Source of the DNA: Phenylobacterium sp. SCN 70-31
Lineage (GTDB): Bacteria > Pseudomonadota > Alphaproteobacteria > Caulobacterales > Caulobacteraceae
Length of the DNA: 50,374 nt
NCBI RefSeq assembly: GCF_001724605.1
Contig: NZ_MEEX01000033.1
Coordinates: forward strand, 1-50,374
Direction: 5' to 3'
Numbering within the stretch: position 1 is the first letter of the stretch; the number at the start of each line of letters is the position of its first letter. The notes below the pieces were generated by a model, which saw nothing but the letters and a program-made list of their open reading frames with translations, searched no databases and was not told where the DNA came from. The position numbers and the translations under genes are program-made. This document shows, piece by piece, positions 50,328 through 50,374 of the stretch.

Positions 50328-50374
50328 TCTGAGCCGTGCTCGGCGGGGGTTGCAAGAGGCCGGCGCGCGGAGAC
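50284..50374 (-). mobile_element. IS3-family element, right (orfB-side) end, continues beyond window
   Basis: From base 50284 the plus strand reads TGACCCCCGTTTCTCATCCA, sharing the octamer TGACCCCC and the later GAGAGTCC/TAGAGTCC block with the element end at 1-94, as expected for imperfect terminal inverted repeats. On the minus strand a short orfB-like tail leads to this end. It interrupts the SIR2-like gene. Confidence 0.65.
50297..50374 (-). CDS. IS3-family transposase orfB, C-terminal 25 codons
   Basis: A minus-strand frame entering from the window edge, ending D-Q-P-R-T-L-V-T-T-G and a TGA at 50299-50297, 13 bases inside the terminal repeat. The N-Q/D-Q-x-R-T-L tail close to the right terminus is common in IS3-family OrfB proteins. 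Too short to prove. Confidence 0.45.
   Translation of the reverse strand, partial: VSARRPLATPAEHGSDQPRTLVTTG

Overview
The window is bacterial DNA from a GC-rich alphaproteobacterium, most likely of the Caulobacterales (Caulobacter, Phenylobacterium or Brevundimonas type). Supporting signs are the very GC-rich host half, an EF-P gene with epmA and epmB beside it, an ArsR-methyltransferase regulator at the head of a metF and split-metH operon, an EcfG-like stress promoter, and a small secreted protein like one I know from Caulobacter. Genus assignment is inference.

Bases 1-94 and 50284-50374 are the two opposite ends of IS3-family elements lying in the same orientation. The left end carries the first 12 codons of orfA. 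The right end carries the last 25 codons of an orfB-like frame. Each end cuts a gene: a phage structural gene on the left and a SIR2-like gene on the right.

Bases 95 to about 22855 are the late half of a lambda/HK97-like siphophage prophage of visibly lower GC. Reading leftward on the minus strand the order is terminase large subunit, portal, scaffold, major capsid protein, head-tail connector, head closure, HK97-gp10-like protein, tail terminator, tail tube, two tail-assembly-chaperone frames joined by a -1 slippery site, tape measure, M-like, L-like and J-like tip proteins, then two large paralogous cadherin-like proteins. Nearly every intergenic gap of about 30 bases or more in this late block holds TAAATA on the coding strand, a candidate phage-specific promoter. 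A short plus-strand operon (YccF-like membrane protein, unknown, Fis-type HTH, unknown) lies to the right of the terminase with its own promoter, dyad and hairpin. No integrase, repressor, lysis gene or small terminase is visible.

The right prophage edge falls inside the host arfB gene, exactly at the GGQHV catalytic codons. The host copy keeps about 35 codons. The prophage supplies a complete, differently composed arfB whose ATG overlaps the remnant's stop codon. This is the most interesting feature of the window: a phage that appears to enter a ribosome-rescue gene and replace it.

From 22949 onward the DNA is host chromosome: GFA-domain protein, GNAT acetyltransferase, ilvC, glycosyltransferase, secreted amidase, single-domain response regulator, efp with divergent epmA-epmB (EF-P and its lysylation enzymes), an L,D-transpeptidase with a DUF882 neighbour (cell wall), MFS transporter, CsbD, TetR regulator and divergent secreted protein, ettA, an RTX-type secreted protein, a P-loop kinase, then the methionine operon (ArsR-methyltransferase, metF, monooxygenase-like, metH part 1, an inserted DUF6882-like gene, metH part 2, small membrane protein). 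The segment ends with a low-GC SIR2-like gene cut by the right IS.
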